The notes beneath the pieces are model-generated. The model made no database searches and had not been told where the DNA came from. It saw nothing but the letters and a program-made list of their open reading frames with translations. A stretch of 64,000 bases of DNA from Leifsonia sp040686855 (GTDB taxonomy: Bacteria; Actinomycetota; Actinomycetes; Actinomycetales; Microbacteriaceae): contig NZ_JBFBOG010000002.1 of assembly GCF_040686855.1 (NCBI RefSeq), positions 1,178,001 to 1,242,000 on the forward strand, in the 5' to 3' direction. How positions within the stretch are numbered: position 1 is the first letter of the stretch; every line of letters begins with the position of its first letter. The position numbers were made by a program, and so were the translations under genes. Positions 57,108 through 64,000 of the stretch are shown piece by piece.

Positions 57108-57148
57108 GGGGTATTTGTACCCCGGCTTGTCCTCACTAGTGTGGACAA
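57108..57148 (+). promoter_or_regulatory. Two palindromes upstream of the glycosyltransferase
   Basis: GGGGTA-TTTG-TACCCC spans 57108-57123. A second palindrome at 57127-57148 reads TTGTCC-n-CACTAGTG-n-GGACAA, symmetric except at two positions, and contains a possible -10 (TAGTGT). Both lie 70-110 bp before the ATG and could be operators controlling polysaccharide synthesis. Confidence 0.6.
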
Positions 57149-57217
57149 CCGGAAGCCACCCGACCGTGCCCACCCGAGGGCCGGGCTTCCGACCCGATCA
57201 AGGACGCATACCCGAAA

Positions 57218-59569
57218 ATGAGTTCTACAACCCAATACACCCCTGCCCGGAAACGCCAGCTCGGCTCCGAGAAGCGCACCGAACCGCTCCCGACGGTCCA
57301 CCCGAAGCCGTCGGACCGCAAGATCACCTGGAGTCGCGTCGCCATCGTGCTGACCGTGCTGTTCTGGGCGATCTACGTCGTCACCACGATCATCCGCCAG
57401 TTCATCGACAGCGGCAGCCAGAACTTCCGCTTCACGATGGAGGCGATCGGCTACACGGTCGTCGTCACGTTCCTGACCTTCTCGGCCCTCATGTACCTGG
57501 TGGCCCGCCAGGGCGCGCTGCAGCGGTTCCAGAAGCACGTCCGCGTTCCGCGCGCCGAGCTCGACCGCCACTTCGCGGAGAACCAGCCCAGCATCACCGT
57601 GCTCGTGCCGTCGTACGCGGAGGAGCCGGAGGTCGTCAAGATGACCCTGCTCTCGGCCGCGCTGCAGGAGTTCCCGTCCAAGCGAGTCGTCCTCCTCCTG
57701 GATGACAACCCCGACCCGACCGACCGGGCCGTCCGCGAACGTCTCGAGGCGACCCGCGACCTCGCGCACGACATCACCGCGATGCTCGCCGAGCCGCGCT
57801 TCCGCTTCTCCGACGCGCTCCTGCGCTACGAACTGGGCGACGCCGGCGTCTACGCCACCGACGAGGCCGGCCTCGAGCTCGCCGAGCACTACCGCTGGGC
57901 CGCGCAGTGGCTCTACGAGCAGGCCGACGCCCACACCGTCGAGGACCACGTCGACGTCTTCTTCGCCGACCAGGTGCTCCGCGCCCTCGGCGACGACCTG
58001 GCGCTCACCGGGGAGGCCGTCGCGGCGGCGATCGCGGAGGGCGCGTCCCTCACCTCCAAGCGCGTCGCGCAGCTCTACCGCCGTCTCGCCTGGACCTTCG
58101 ACGCCGAGCTCGCGGTCTTCGAGCGCAAGAAGTGGGCGTCGCTGTCGCACGAGGCCAACAAGGCGATGAACCTCAACGCCTACATCGGCCTGATGGGCGG
58201 CACCTACCGCGTCGAGGAGACGCCGGAGGGCCCCATCCTGAACGCCGTCCCCGCCGGTCAGCGCCGTGCCGGCGACATCGAGATCCCGGACAGCGACTTC
58301 CTCCTGACGCTGGACGCCGACTCCATCCTGCTGCGCGAGTACTGCCTCCGGCTCACGTACTTCCTGCAGCAGCCCGACAACGCGCGCGTCGCGGTCACCC
58401 AGACCCCGTACTCGTCGTTCCGCGGTGCGGGCACCCGCATCGAGCGTCTGGCCGGTGCGACCACCGACATCCAGCACATCCTGCACCAGGGCAAGTCGTA
58501 CTACGGCGCCACGTTCTGGGTGGGCGCGAACGCGGTCATCCGCAAGCGCGCGCTGGACGACATCGTCGAGACCGAGTTCGTCGGCGGTTTCGAGGTGCGC
58601 CGCTACATCCAGGACCGCACGGTCATCGAGGACACCGAGTCGAGCATCGACCTCGGCACCCACGGGTGGACGCTGTCCAACTACCCGGAGCGCCTCAGCT
58701 ACTCGGCCACGCCGCCGGACTTCGGTTCGCTGATCGTGCAGCGCCGCCGGTGGGCGAACGGCGGACTCCTCATCCTGCCGAAGCTGTGGCGCCAGGTGAA
58801 GGAGCGGAAGCGCCGCGGTGAGACCGTCTCGAAGATCGAGCTGCTGCTGCGCGTCAACTACATGGCGTCGATCAGCTGGGCGAGCTTCGGCCTGGTCTTC
58901 CTGCTGGCCTACCCGTACGACGGCCGCCTGCTCAGCCCGATGGTGCTGCTCGCCGCGCTGCCGTACTTCATCAGCCAGGCCGCGGACCTCCGCTACAGCG
59001 GGTACAAGGCCACCGACATCTTCCGGATCTACGGCTTCAACCTCATCCTGCTGCCGGTGAACCTCGCGGGCGTGCTCAAGTCGATCCAGCAGTCGCTGAC
59101 CGGCAAGAAGATCCCGTTCGCCCGGACCCCGAAGGTGAAGAACCGCACCGCGTCGCCGCTGCTGTACGTGATCGCGCCGCTCGCGATCGTCGCGTTCTCG
59201 TTGTTCACCCTGTGGCGCGACGTCAACGCGCACAACTGGGGCAACGCCGCGTTCGCCGCCTTCAACGCGAGCCTCGCGATCTGGGCGATCGTCGCCTACA
59301 TCGGCATCTGGAACACGATCGTCGACATCTGGCTCGGAATGACGAAGCCGCTCTACGTCTCCACGTCGCGCAAGCGCACGGCCGACGTCGCGGAGCCGGC
59401 GACGGCGTCCCTCGACTGGCGCTCGGTGCTGTACCACGGTCACGCCGGCGGCGAGGTGCCGCACCTGGCCGGTGTCGGCGCAGTCGTGGAGTCGGCTGCT
59501 GCGTCGAACGAGGGCGCGGAGTCCGAGTCCGCCGCCGCTGCCTCCTCGAACGAGAAGCAGGCCGCCTGA
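57218..59569 (+). CDS. Processive family-2 glycosyltransferase, cellulose/chitin synthase-like
   Basis: The 783-residue protein has two N-terminal membrane helices (about 42-61 and 76-97), a GT2 domain and several C-terminal helices. Catalytic motifs are the DDNPD region, DAD (366-368), IED (470-472) and QRRRW (508-512). The last is the mark of processive beta-glycan synthases. An unusual insert of about 150 helical residues lies between the first and second Asp motifs. It overlaps the following GH18-like gene by 1 nt. It probably makes an exported beta-1,4-type polysaccharide; the sugar is unknown. Confidence 0.87.
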   Translation: MSSTTQYTPARKRQLGSEKRTEPLPTVHPKPSDRKITWSRVAIVLTVLFWAIYVVTTIIRQFIDSGSQNFRFTMEAIGYTVVVTFLTFSALMYLVARQGALQRFQKHVRVPRAELDRHFAENQPSITVLVPSYAEEPEVVKMTLLSAALQEFPSKRVVLLLDDNPDPTDRAVRERLEATRDLAHDITAMLAEPRFRFSDALLRYELGDAGVYATDEAGLELAEHYRWAAQWLYEQADAHTVEDHVDVFFADQVLRALGDDLALTGEAVAAAIAEGASLTSKRVAQLYRRLAWTFDAELAVFERKKWASLSHEANKAMNLNAYIGLMGGTYRVEETPEGPILNAVPAGQRRAGDIEIPDSDFLLTLDADSILLREYCLRLTYFLQQPDNARVAVTQTPYSSFRGAGTRIERLAGATTDIQHILHQGKSYYGATFWVGANAVIRKRALDDIVETEFVGGFEVRRYIQDRTVIEDTESSIDLGTHGWTLSNYPERLSYSATPPDFGSLIVQRRRWANGGLLILPKLWRQVKERKRRGETVSKIELLLRVNYMASISWASFGLVFLLAYPYDGRLLSPMVLLAALPYFISQAADLRYSGYKATDIFRIYGFNLILLPVNLAGVLKSIQQSLTGKKIPFARTPKVKNRTASPLLYVIAPLAIVAFSLFTLWRDVNAHNWGNAAFAAFNASLAIWAIVAYIGIWNTIVDIWLGMTKPLYVSTSRKRTADVAEPATASLDWRSVLYHGHAGGEVPHLAGVGAVVESAAASNEGAESESAAAASSNEKQAA

Positions 59570-61179
59570 TGTCGAAGCAGAAGAAGGCGACGGCCGCAGA
59601 CGCCGTCGAGCGGGCCCAGGCCCCCGAGGCCGACAGCGGCCGCCGCCTCTCGCCGTGGCGGGTCATCGGCGCCGGGCTCGTCGCCGTCATCGTGGTCACC
59701 GCCGGCGCCGTCGGCTTCCAGTGGTGGAGCGCCCGGGCGGCGGTCGACGCCAAGCCGTGGTTCGCCTCCTATGTGGATGTGACCGCGACCCCGCGGTTCG
59801 CGTTCGAGAACCTGGGCGGAACGTCGACGAAGGACGCGGTCCTCTCGTTCGTGGTGTCCTCGAAGGACGACGGATGCGAGCCCAGCTGGGGTGCCGCGTA
59901 CTCGCTCGACGAGGCCCGTGGCTCGCTCGATCTGGACCGCCGCATCGCGCGCCTGCAGCAGCAGGGCGGGACGGTCGCCGTCTCGTTCGGCGGTCAGCGG
60001 AACGACGAGCTCGCCGTGGGCTGCGATGACCCGTCCGCGCTGAAGAAGGCCTACGCCGAGGTGGTGGACCGCTACAAGATCGGCACGATCGACCTCGACC
60101 TCGAGGGCGCCGGTCTCACGGACCGCGACGCCGCCGCGCGCCGCGCCTCCGCGATCGCCGCGCTGCAGCAGGATCGCCGCGCCGCCGGCACGGGCCTCGC
60201 CGTCTGGCTGACCCTGCCGGTCGCGCCGACCGGTCTCACCTCCGACGGCACGGATGCGATCGCCGCCATGCTGAAGGCGAAGGTGGACATCGCCGGCGTC
60301 AACGTCATGACCATGGACTTCGGCGACGCCAAGAACGCCAAGACCTCGATGGCGAAGACCGCCGAGCAGGCCGTCTCCGCCACCCAGCGCCAGCTCGGCA
60401 TCCTGTACGACCGCGCGAAGCTGCACCAGAGCGACCCGAGCCTGTGGGCGAAGCTGGGCGCGACCCCGATGATCGGCCAGAACGATGTGGAAGCCGAGGT
60501 CTTCTCGCTCGCCGACGCCGCCACCTTCAACACGTGGGCCGTGTCGAACGGCCTCGGCCGCATGTCGATGTGGTCGGCGAACCGCGACAAGACGTGCGGC
60601 TCCAACTATGTGGATCTGACGGTCGTGTCGGACGCCTGCAGCGGTGTCAGCCAGGGCAAGAAGACGTTCGCCGGCGTGCTCTCGAAGGGCTTCGACGGCC
60701 GCATCGGGCTGGGGGAGGGCCAGGTCACCACGGCCGAGCCGACCTCCGCCGCCACCAAGGACGACCCCGCCACCTCGCCGTACCCGATCTGGACCACGAA
60801 GAACTCGTACCTCAAGGGCGCGAAGGTGGTCTGGCACCACAACGTGTACCAGGCGAAGTGGTGGACCAAGGGCGACGTCCCGGACAACCCCGTGCTGAAC
60901 GCGTGGGAGACGCCGTGGGAGCTGGTGGGCCCGGTGCTGCCGGGTGAGACGCCCATCCCGCAGCCGACCCTGCCCGCCGGGACGTACCCGAACTGGAGCG
61001 GGACGGCCACCTACGACAAGGGCCAGCGCATCCTGTTCGACGGCGTGCCCTTCGAGGCCAAGTGGTGGACGCAGGGCGACAGCCCCGAGGCCGCCAGCGC
61101 CGACCCCGACTCGTCGCCGTGGGCCCCGCTCACGCAGGACGAGATCGACCAGATCGTCGGCGGCTCCCCGAGCCGCTGA
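59569..61179 (+). CDS. Membrane-anchored GH18-like protein with two chitin-binding domains
   Basis: The 536-residue protein has a cytoplasmic N-terminus, one membrane helix (about 32-52), an outward GH18-like barrel with DLDLE at 175-179 (the DxDxE catalytic pattern), and two CBM5/12-type domains. These start at Y405 and Y473, each with YPxW and AKWWTxGD. Coupling to the processive glycosyltransferase (ATG within its TGATG stop) implies they act on the same polymer, for example trimming or releasing a GlcNAc-containing glycan. That role is inference. Confidence 0.85.
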   Translation: MSKQKKATAADAVERAQAPEADSGRRLSPWRVIGAGLVAVIVVTAGAVGFQWWSARAAVDAKPWFASYVDVTATPRFAFENLGGTSTKDAVLSFVVSSKDDGCEPSWGAAYSLDEARGSLDLDRRIARLQQQGGTVAVSFGGQRNDELAVGCDDPSALKKAYAEVVDRYKIGTIDLDLEGAGLTDRDAAARRASAIAALQQDRRAAGTGLAVWLTLPVAPTGLTSDGTDAIAAMLKAKVDIAGVNVMTMDFGDAKNAKTSMAKTAEQAVSATQRQLGILYDRAKLHQSDPSLWAKLGATPMIGQNDVEAEVFSLADAATFNTWAVSNGLGRMSMWSANRDKTCGSNYVDLTVVSDACSGVSQGKKTFAGVLSKGFDGRIGLGEGQVTTAEPTSAATKDDPATSPYPIWTTKNSYLKGAKVVWHHNVYQAKWWTKGDVPDNPVLNAWETPWELVGPVLPGETPIPQPTLPAGTYPNWSGTATYDKGQRILFDGVPFEAKWWTQGDSPEAASADPDSSPWAPLTQDEIDQIVGGSPSR

Positions 61180-61187
61180 ACCAGAAT

Positions 61188-61228
61188 CGGCGGCGGGACG
61201 CTGAACCCCCCATCGTGTCCCGTCGCCG
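61188..61228 (+). terminator. Terminator-like hairpin after the GT2-GH18 operon
   Basis: The arms 61188-61199 and 61217-61228 pair at 11 of 12 positions with a 17-nt loop, 9 bp after the stop. The rest of the gap to 61470 holds no gene; a -10-like TATGCT lies at 61421-61426. Confidence 0.65.
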
Positions 61229-61470
61229 ACCCCACCTGGACTCCCGCTGCGGGGCGGGAGTGCCCGGGCGCCCGCGTGCCGTGATTTCGGCCGGTGCGCG
61301 GCGCAGTGCCGGCGGGGACGCGTGTGCCTTCGGGTGGTGCACGGCGTCGCCGCCGGCACGATAGAACGACCGTGATGCGATCGTGATGGGTCGGCTCTAC
61401 GTCGCGGGTTCGCCGATCCCTATGCTTGCGTTGCTGCAGCGCGCAGCGATCGATGATTCGGGGGAATCAC

Positions 61471-61896
61471 ATGAAATCACTGAGGGGGATGACGCTGTCG
61501 GCGGGGGTTGCCGCAGCGTTGCTTCTGGCGTTGTCCGGCTGCGCCGGGGGAGCGGCCGTGGGCACGACGCCGGCGACGACGGTCACGGTCACCTCGACCG
61601 TCACCGCCACGCCGTCGCCCGCGTCGGGCGACGAGCCGCTGGATGCGCTCTCGGCCTGGACGGCGTGCGCCGTGCTGGCCCAGGAGGTTTACGCGAAGGA
61701 CGAGCCGACGGCCAAGCAGATGCCGTACGACCCGGCCCACCCGCCGACGCAGAACGCCGACGGATCGTGGCAGGTGACCATCGGCTTCCCGATCGTCCCG
61801 CCGGTGCAAGGGGCAGGGTCGGTCATCGTGATCTGCCACCTGGCCGGCACCAAGGGGGAGCCCAAGCTCCTCGAGTGGGCGACCAAGGACGTCTGA
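61471..61896 (+). CDS. Small secreted lipoprotein of unknown function
   Basis: The 141-residue protein has a type II signal peptide with lipobox LSGC (about residues 21-24), a Thr/Val/Ser/Pro-rich linker to about 55, and an 85-residue domain with two cysteines (WTACAVL and IVICHL) that may form a disulfide. The ATG follows GGGGGAATCAC, and TATGCT lies 45 nt before it, much like the 12348 lipoprotein. No known family is recognised. Confidence 0.75.
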   Translation: MKSLRGMTLSAGVAAALLLALSGCAGGAAVGTTPATTVTVTSTVTATPSPASGDEPLDALSAWTACAVLAQEVYAKDEPTAKQMPYDPAHPPTQNADGSWQVTIGFPIVPPVQGAGSVIVICHLAGTKGEPKLLEWATKDV

Positions 61897-61979
61897 CCGG
61901 ACGTGCGCGAGGCACCCCGCCGACACGGTAGGATGGACGGGTTGCCTCGCGTGGCGCTCCGGCCCGCGCGCGACGACAT

Positions 61980-62053
<74 letters not shown>

Positions 62054-62054
62054 C

Positions 62055-62120
62055 GTAACGAAAGAGCCGGTGGGCACGAAGGTCGCAAAGCGACCACGTG
62101 CCCACCGGCTCTTTCGTTAC
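62055..62120 (+). terminator. 23-bp perfect hairpin after tRNA-Pro
   Basis: Bases 62055-62077 and 62098-62120 are exact reverse complements. The loop contains a second hairpin, GGTCGC-AAA-GCGACC (62081-62095). It starts directly behind the tRNA, so it should define its 3' end and could be cut during tRNA maturation. No T-run follows. Confidence 0.75.
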
Positions 62121-62567
62121 TCGCTGCTGTCAAATGGGGTCCCCGCGCGCGAGGGGCCCCGGGCGCCGCTGCTCGCTCCGCGAGCGGCGGCGTTTGGGGT
62201 AGCGCGTGGGGCGCAGCCTGGCGACGGCCGTGGAGAACTGTTAGCGATGGTGATTGAACCGAGCCCGCCCTGCAGCTGAAGCCAGCGCAGATCCCGTGGG
62301 CAACCTTTCGGCGCGCTGACGCCGGCCGCCCTATTCCCTATTCGCGTGGGACGGAGCGCCGCCAGCCGACCCCCGGCTGGGCGGCGCTCACCTCGTGGGG
62401 AGGAAGCCTCTCTCCACGTGGATCCCGTCCGACGTTCGCCCCTTTTCGACGTCCTGGGCGGGCTCTACTAGGAGATGTCCGGACGGGCCCGCATGGTTCC
62501 ATCTGAGGGTGAACCGGCTTGTCTGCCGTTCGTGTTATTCTCGCGTGGTTCGCGAACGGAGGTCGGA
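62121..62567. other. Gene-free region with a strong hairpin
   Basis: I see no convincing gene here. A near-perfect stem lies at 62354-62368 paired with 62374-62389, 15 bp with one bulged base. Another GC-rich stem-loop lies near 62165-62195. Codon-like third-position bias is lost across the stretch, unlike its neighbours. Confidence 0.5.
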
Positions 62568-63173
62568 GTGAGCCTGATGCATGAGGCGTCGGACTCCGCC
62601 CTCTGGTTGGAGGCGAGCTCCGGGACGGAGCGCTCCTTCGCCGTACTGTTCGACCGCTACCGCACGCGCGTGTTCCGGAAGGCGTACGCGCAGGTGCGGA
62701 GCGTGGCGGACGCCGAGGATGTCGTCGCGCTCGTTTTCCTGGAGGCGTGGCGCAACCGCGCGAAGGTGCGCATCGTCGACGGGTCGTTGCTTCCCTGGCT
62801 GCTGACCGTGACCAATTACGTGCTGCTCAATCAGGCGCGCACGGCGCGGCGGTACGGTCGGCTTCTCGCCGCGATGCCGTCGCCCGAGCAGGAGCCCGAC
62901 CACGCGGACGACGTCCTCGATCGCCTCGACCGGGACGGCCAGCTAGTCGCCATCCGCGCCGCGATGCGCAGACTGAGCGCCCAGGAGCAGGCCATCCTCG
63001 ACCTCTGCGTCATCGAGGAACTGCCGATCGCAACCGCGGCGGCCGTGCTTGACATTCCGACAGGTACCGTGAAGTCGAAACTTCATCGCGCGAAAGAGAA
63101 GCTCCGGAAGCACCTTCCGGCGCGATCGACGGCGATGGACCTCACGGCCCGACTGGACGGAGCACAACCGTGA
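62568..63173 (+). CDS. ECF-type RNA polymerase sigma factor
   Basis: The 201-residue protein has a region 2 (RSFAVLFDRYRTRVFRKAYAQVRSVADAEDVVALVFLEAWRNR, about 18-62) and region 4 (MRRLSAQEQAILDLCVIEELPIATAAAVLDIPTGTVKSKLHRAKEKLRKHL). GTG 62568 is chosen because GGAGG ends 5 nt upstream; ATG 62475 lies before the likely promoter. It overlaps the next membrane-protein gene by 4 nt, as sigma and anti-sigma genes do. Confidence 0.88.
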   Translation: MSLMHEASDSALWLEASSGTERSFAVLFDRYRTRVFRKAYAQVRSVADAEDVVALVFLEAWRNRAKVRIVDGSLLPWLLTVTNYVLLNQARTARRYGRLLAAMPSPEQEPDHADDVLDRLDRDGQLVAIRAAMRRLSAQEQAILDLCVIEELPIATAAAVLDIPTGTVKSKLHRAKEKLRKHLPARSTAMDLTARLDGAQP

Positions 63174-63697
63174 CCCCCGCGTACGACCGCGACGACATGC
63201 CGGACATGACCGAGCGTCGCACGGATGCCATCCGTGAGACGCTCCTGACGCAACTCCGGACGGAGACGTCACGGCGACGTCAACGACTCCGGCGCCGCTT
63301 CGCGCTGTGGGGCGGGATCGGGATACTCGCGATCGGCGGCGTCGCGACTGCCGCGACCGCGGTGCTTTCGGCACAGCACGTCACCAATAAGGATGGCGTC
63401 TACTGCTTCGCGTCGGCGGAACGTGGGGCCAACGGCGAGTACGACATGTCCGGTGCGACGATGTACGACCCCGAGAGCGGCGGCGGTCGTGTCGAGAACG
63501 CGCTCGAGCTGTGCCGGACGATGTGGCGGCAGGGCGTGTTCAACAAGGACCACGACCCGCTCGCCGCCACTGCTGCGCCGGGAACCGTGCCCGATCAGCT
63601 CCAGGTGTGCGTCATGGACGACGGCACGGCAGCCGTCGTGCCGGGGCGGCCCGGCGTGTGCCAGGCGGTCGGGCTCGCCCCGGAGAAGACGGACTGA
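63170..63697 (+). CDS. Single-helix membrane protein, possible anti-sigma factor
   Basis: The 175-residue protein has a basic cytoplasmic N-terminus (about 1-45), one membrane helix (about 46-68) and an external domain with four cysteines (residues near YCF, ELC, VCV and VCQ) that could form two disulfides. Coupled translation with the sigma gene suggests it controls it. It lacks the HxxxCxxC zinc motif of classical anti-sigma factors, so the role is tentative. Confidence 0.65.
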   Translation: MTPAYDRDDMPDMTERRTDAIRETLLTQLRTETSRRRQRLRRRFALWGGIGILAIGGVATAATAVLSAQHVTNKDGVYCFASAERGANGEYDMSGATMYDPESGGGRVENALELCRTMWRQGVFNKDHDPLAATAAPGTVPDQLQVCVMDDGTAAVVPGRPGVCQAVGLAPEKTD

Positions 63698-64000
63698 TCA
63701 GCCGATCGTCCCGGTCGGTCGGAAGACCAACGACTTGGTCCGGTCATTAAACGACGGCAGGCTCGCGCAGTTGGGCGTGCAGTTGTACCGTTGGCCGGCA
63801 TACGACGCCGAGTCGTAGAGCGTGACCCAGCACGACGAGTACGCCTTCGCGCTGCTGATGGAGTTCTGCCAGTCCGACGACAGGCTCGGGAACCCGTAGG
63901 TGACACCCGCACACGAGCCCGAACCGTAGAAGGTGTAGCTGCCGCCGCCGTAGTTGTCGTCCCGGAACACGGTGCCGATGAGCACCGAGCTCGCGGCTGT
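63698..64000 (-). CDS. Crystallin-fold / peptidase-inhibitor I36-like protein, C-terminal part
   Basis: The frame is open to the window edge, so the N-terminus (probably with a signal peptide) is missing. The visible part has VLIGTVFRDDNYGGGSYTFYGSGSC and VTLYDSASYAGQRYNC, two beta-gamma-crystallin-like motifs with four or more cysteines, as in secreted Streptomyces-type I36 inhibitors. It converges with the membrane protein, with stop codons adjoining. The function is inferred from fold only. Confidence 0.65.
   Translation of the reverse strand, partial: TAASSVLIGTVFRDDNYGGGSYTFYGSGSCAGVTYGFPSLSSDWQNSISSAKAYSSCWVTLYDSASYAGQRYNCTPNCASLPSFNDRTKSLVFRPTGTIG

Overview
The window is a GC-rich chromosomal segment of an actinobacterium. 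Coding density is high, third codon positions are strongly G/C, there are many GTG starts, and genes are often joined by ATGA, GTGA or TAATG overlaps. The run tyrS - small ORF - tlyA - nadK - recN - pyrG - Nudix - xerD - parA - scpA - scpB - rluB - tyrA - cmk - der is the order familiar from Actinobacteria (it parallels the tyrS-engA stretch of Mycobacterium). The style of the proteins suggests Microbacteriaceae (Leifsonia-like). That family placement is inference; the phylum is well supported. I see no insertion sequence, prophage or CRISPR array.

Layout. 1-6.6 kb: the end of an MFS transporter, then a minus-strand block with an SDR, a potassium channel, metX and a three-gene signalling set (histidine kinase, degenerate kinase-like membrane protein, LuxR-type regulator). 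6.7-20.9 kb: metY, which with metX makes methionine or homocysteine from homoserine; an AadA-like nucleotidyltransferase with an MFS pump; a phosphoribosyltransferase; ung; acetyltransferase; lipoprotein; a TMEM97/EXPERA-like membrane protein; SMR pump; a GntR-ABC operon with its own palindromic operator; and a hydrolase, amidase and PLP decarboxylase. 21-30 kb: gamma-glutamyltransferase and a DUF1844 protein, then the translation block infC-rpmI-rplT, an Asp/His repeat protein, an rRNA methyltransferase and pheST. 30-37.2 kb: argCJBDFH behind a probable arginine-rich leader peptide, ending with a 40-residue membrane protein. 37.2-39.2 kb: alkyladenine glycosylase, then a SatD-like protein with a membrane partner behind three evenly spaced operators. 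39.2-54.9 kb: the conserved tyrS-to-der block (translation, NAD kinase, DNA repair, CTP synthesis, chromosome dimer resolution, condensin, tyrosine and cytidylate metabolism). 54.9-64 kb: a membrane-anchored lipase-fold protein, a processive glycosyltransferase with an anchored GH18-like/chitin-binding protein, a lipoprotein, tRNA-Pro(GGG), an ECF-type sigma factor with a membrane partner, and the end of a crystallin-fold inhibitor-like protein.

Three features recur. First, at least fifteen genes have a TAnnnT -10 hexamer exactly 6-7 nt before the start codon, so their mRNAs should be leaderless. Second, long perfect hairpins without obvious U-tracts close several genes. Third, a short GGAGGAA-centred repeat occurs in alternating orientation in three gene-free gaps. 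The items I would follow first are the arginine leader peptide, the ATC start of infC, the bacterial TMEM97-like protein, the SatD pair with its triple operator, and the GGAGGAA repeat family.
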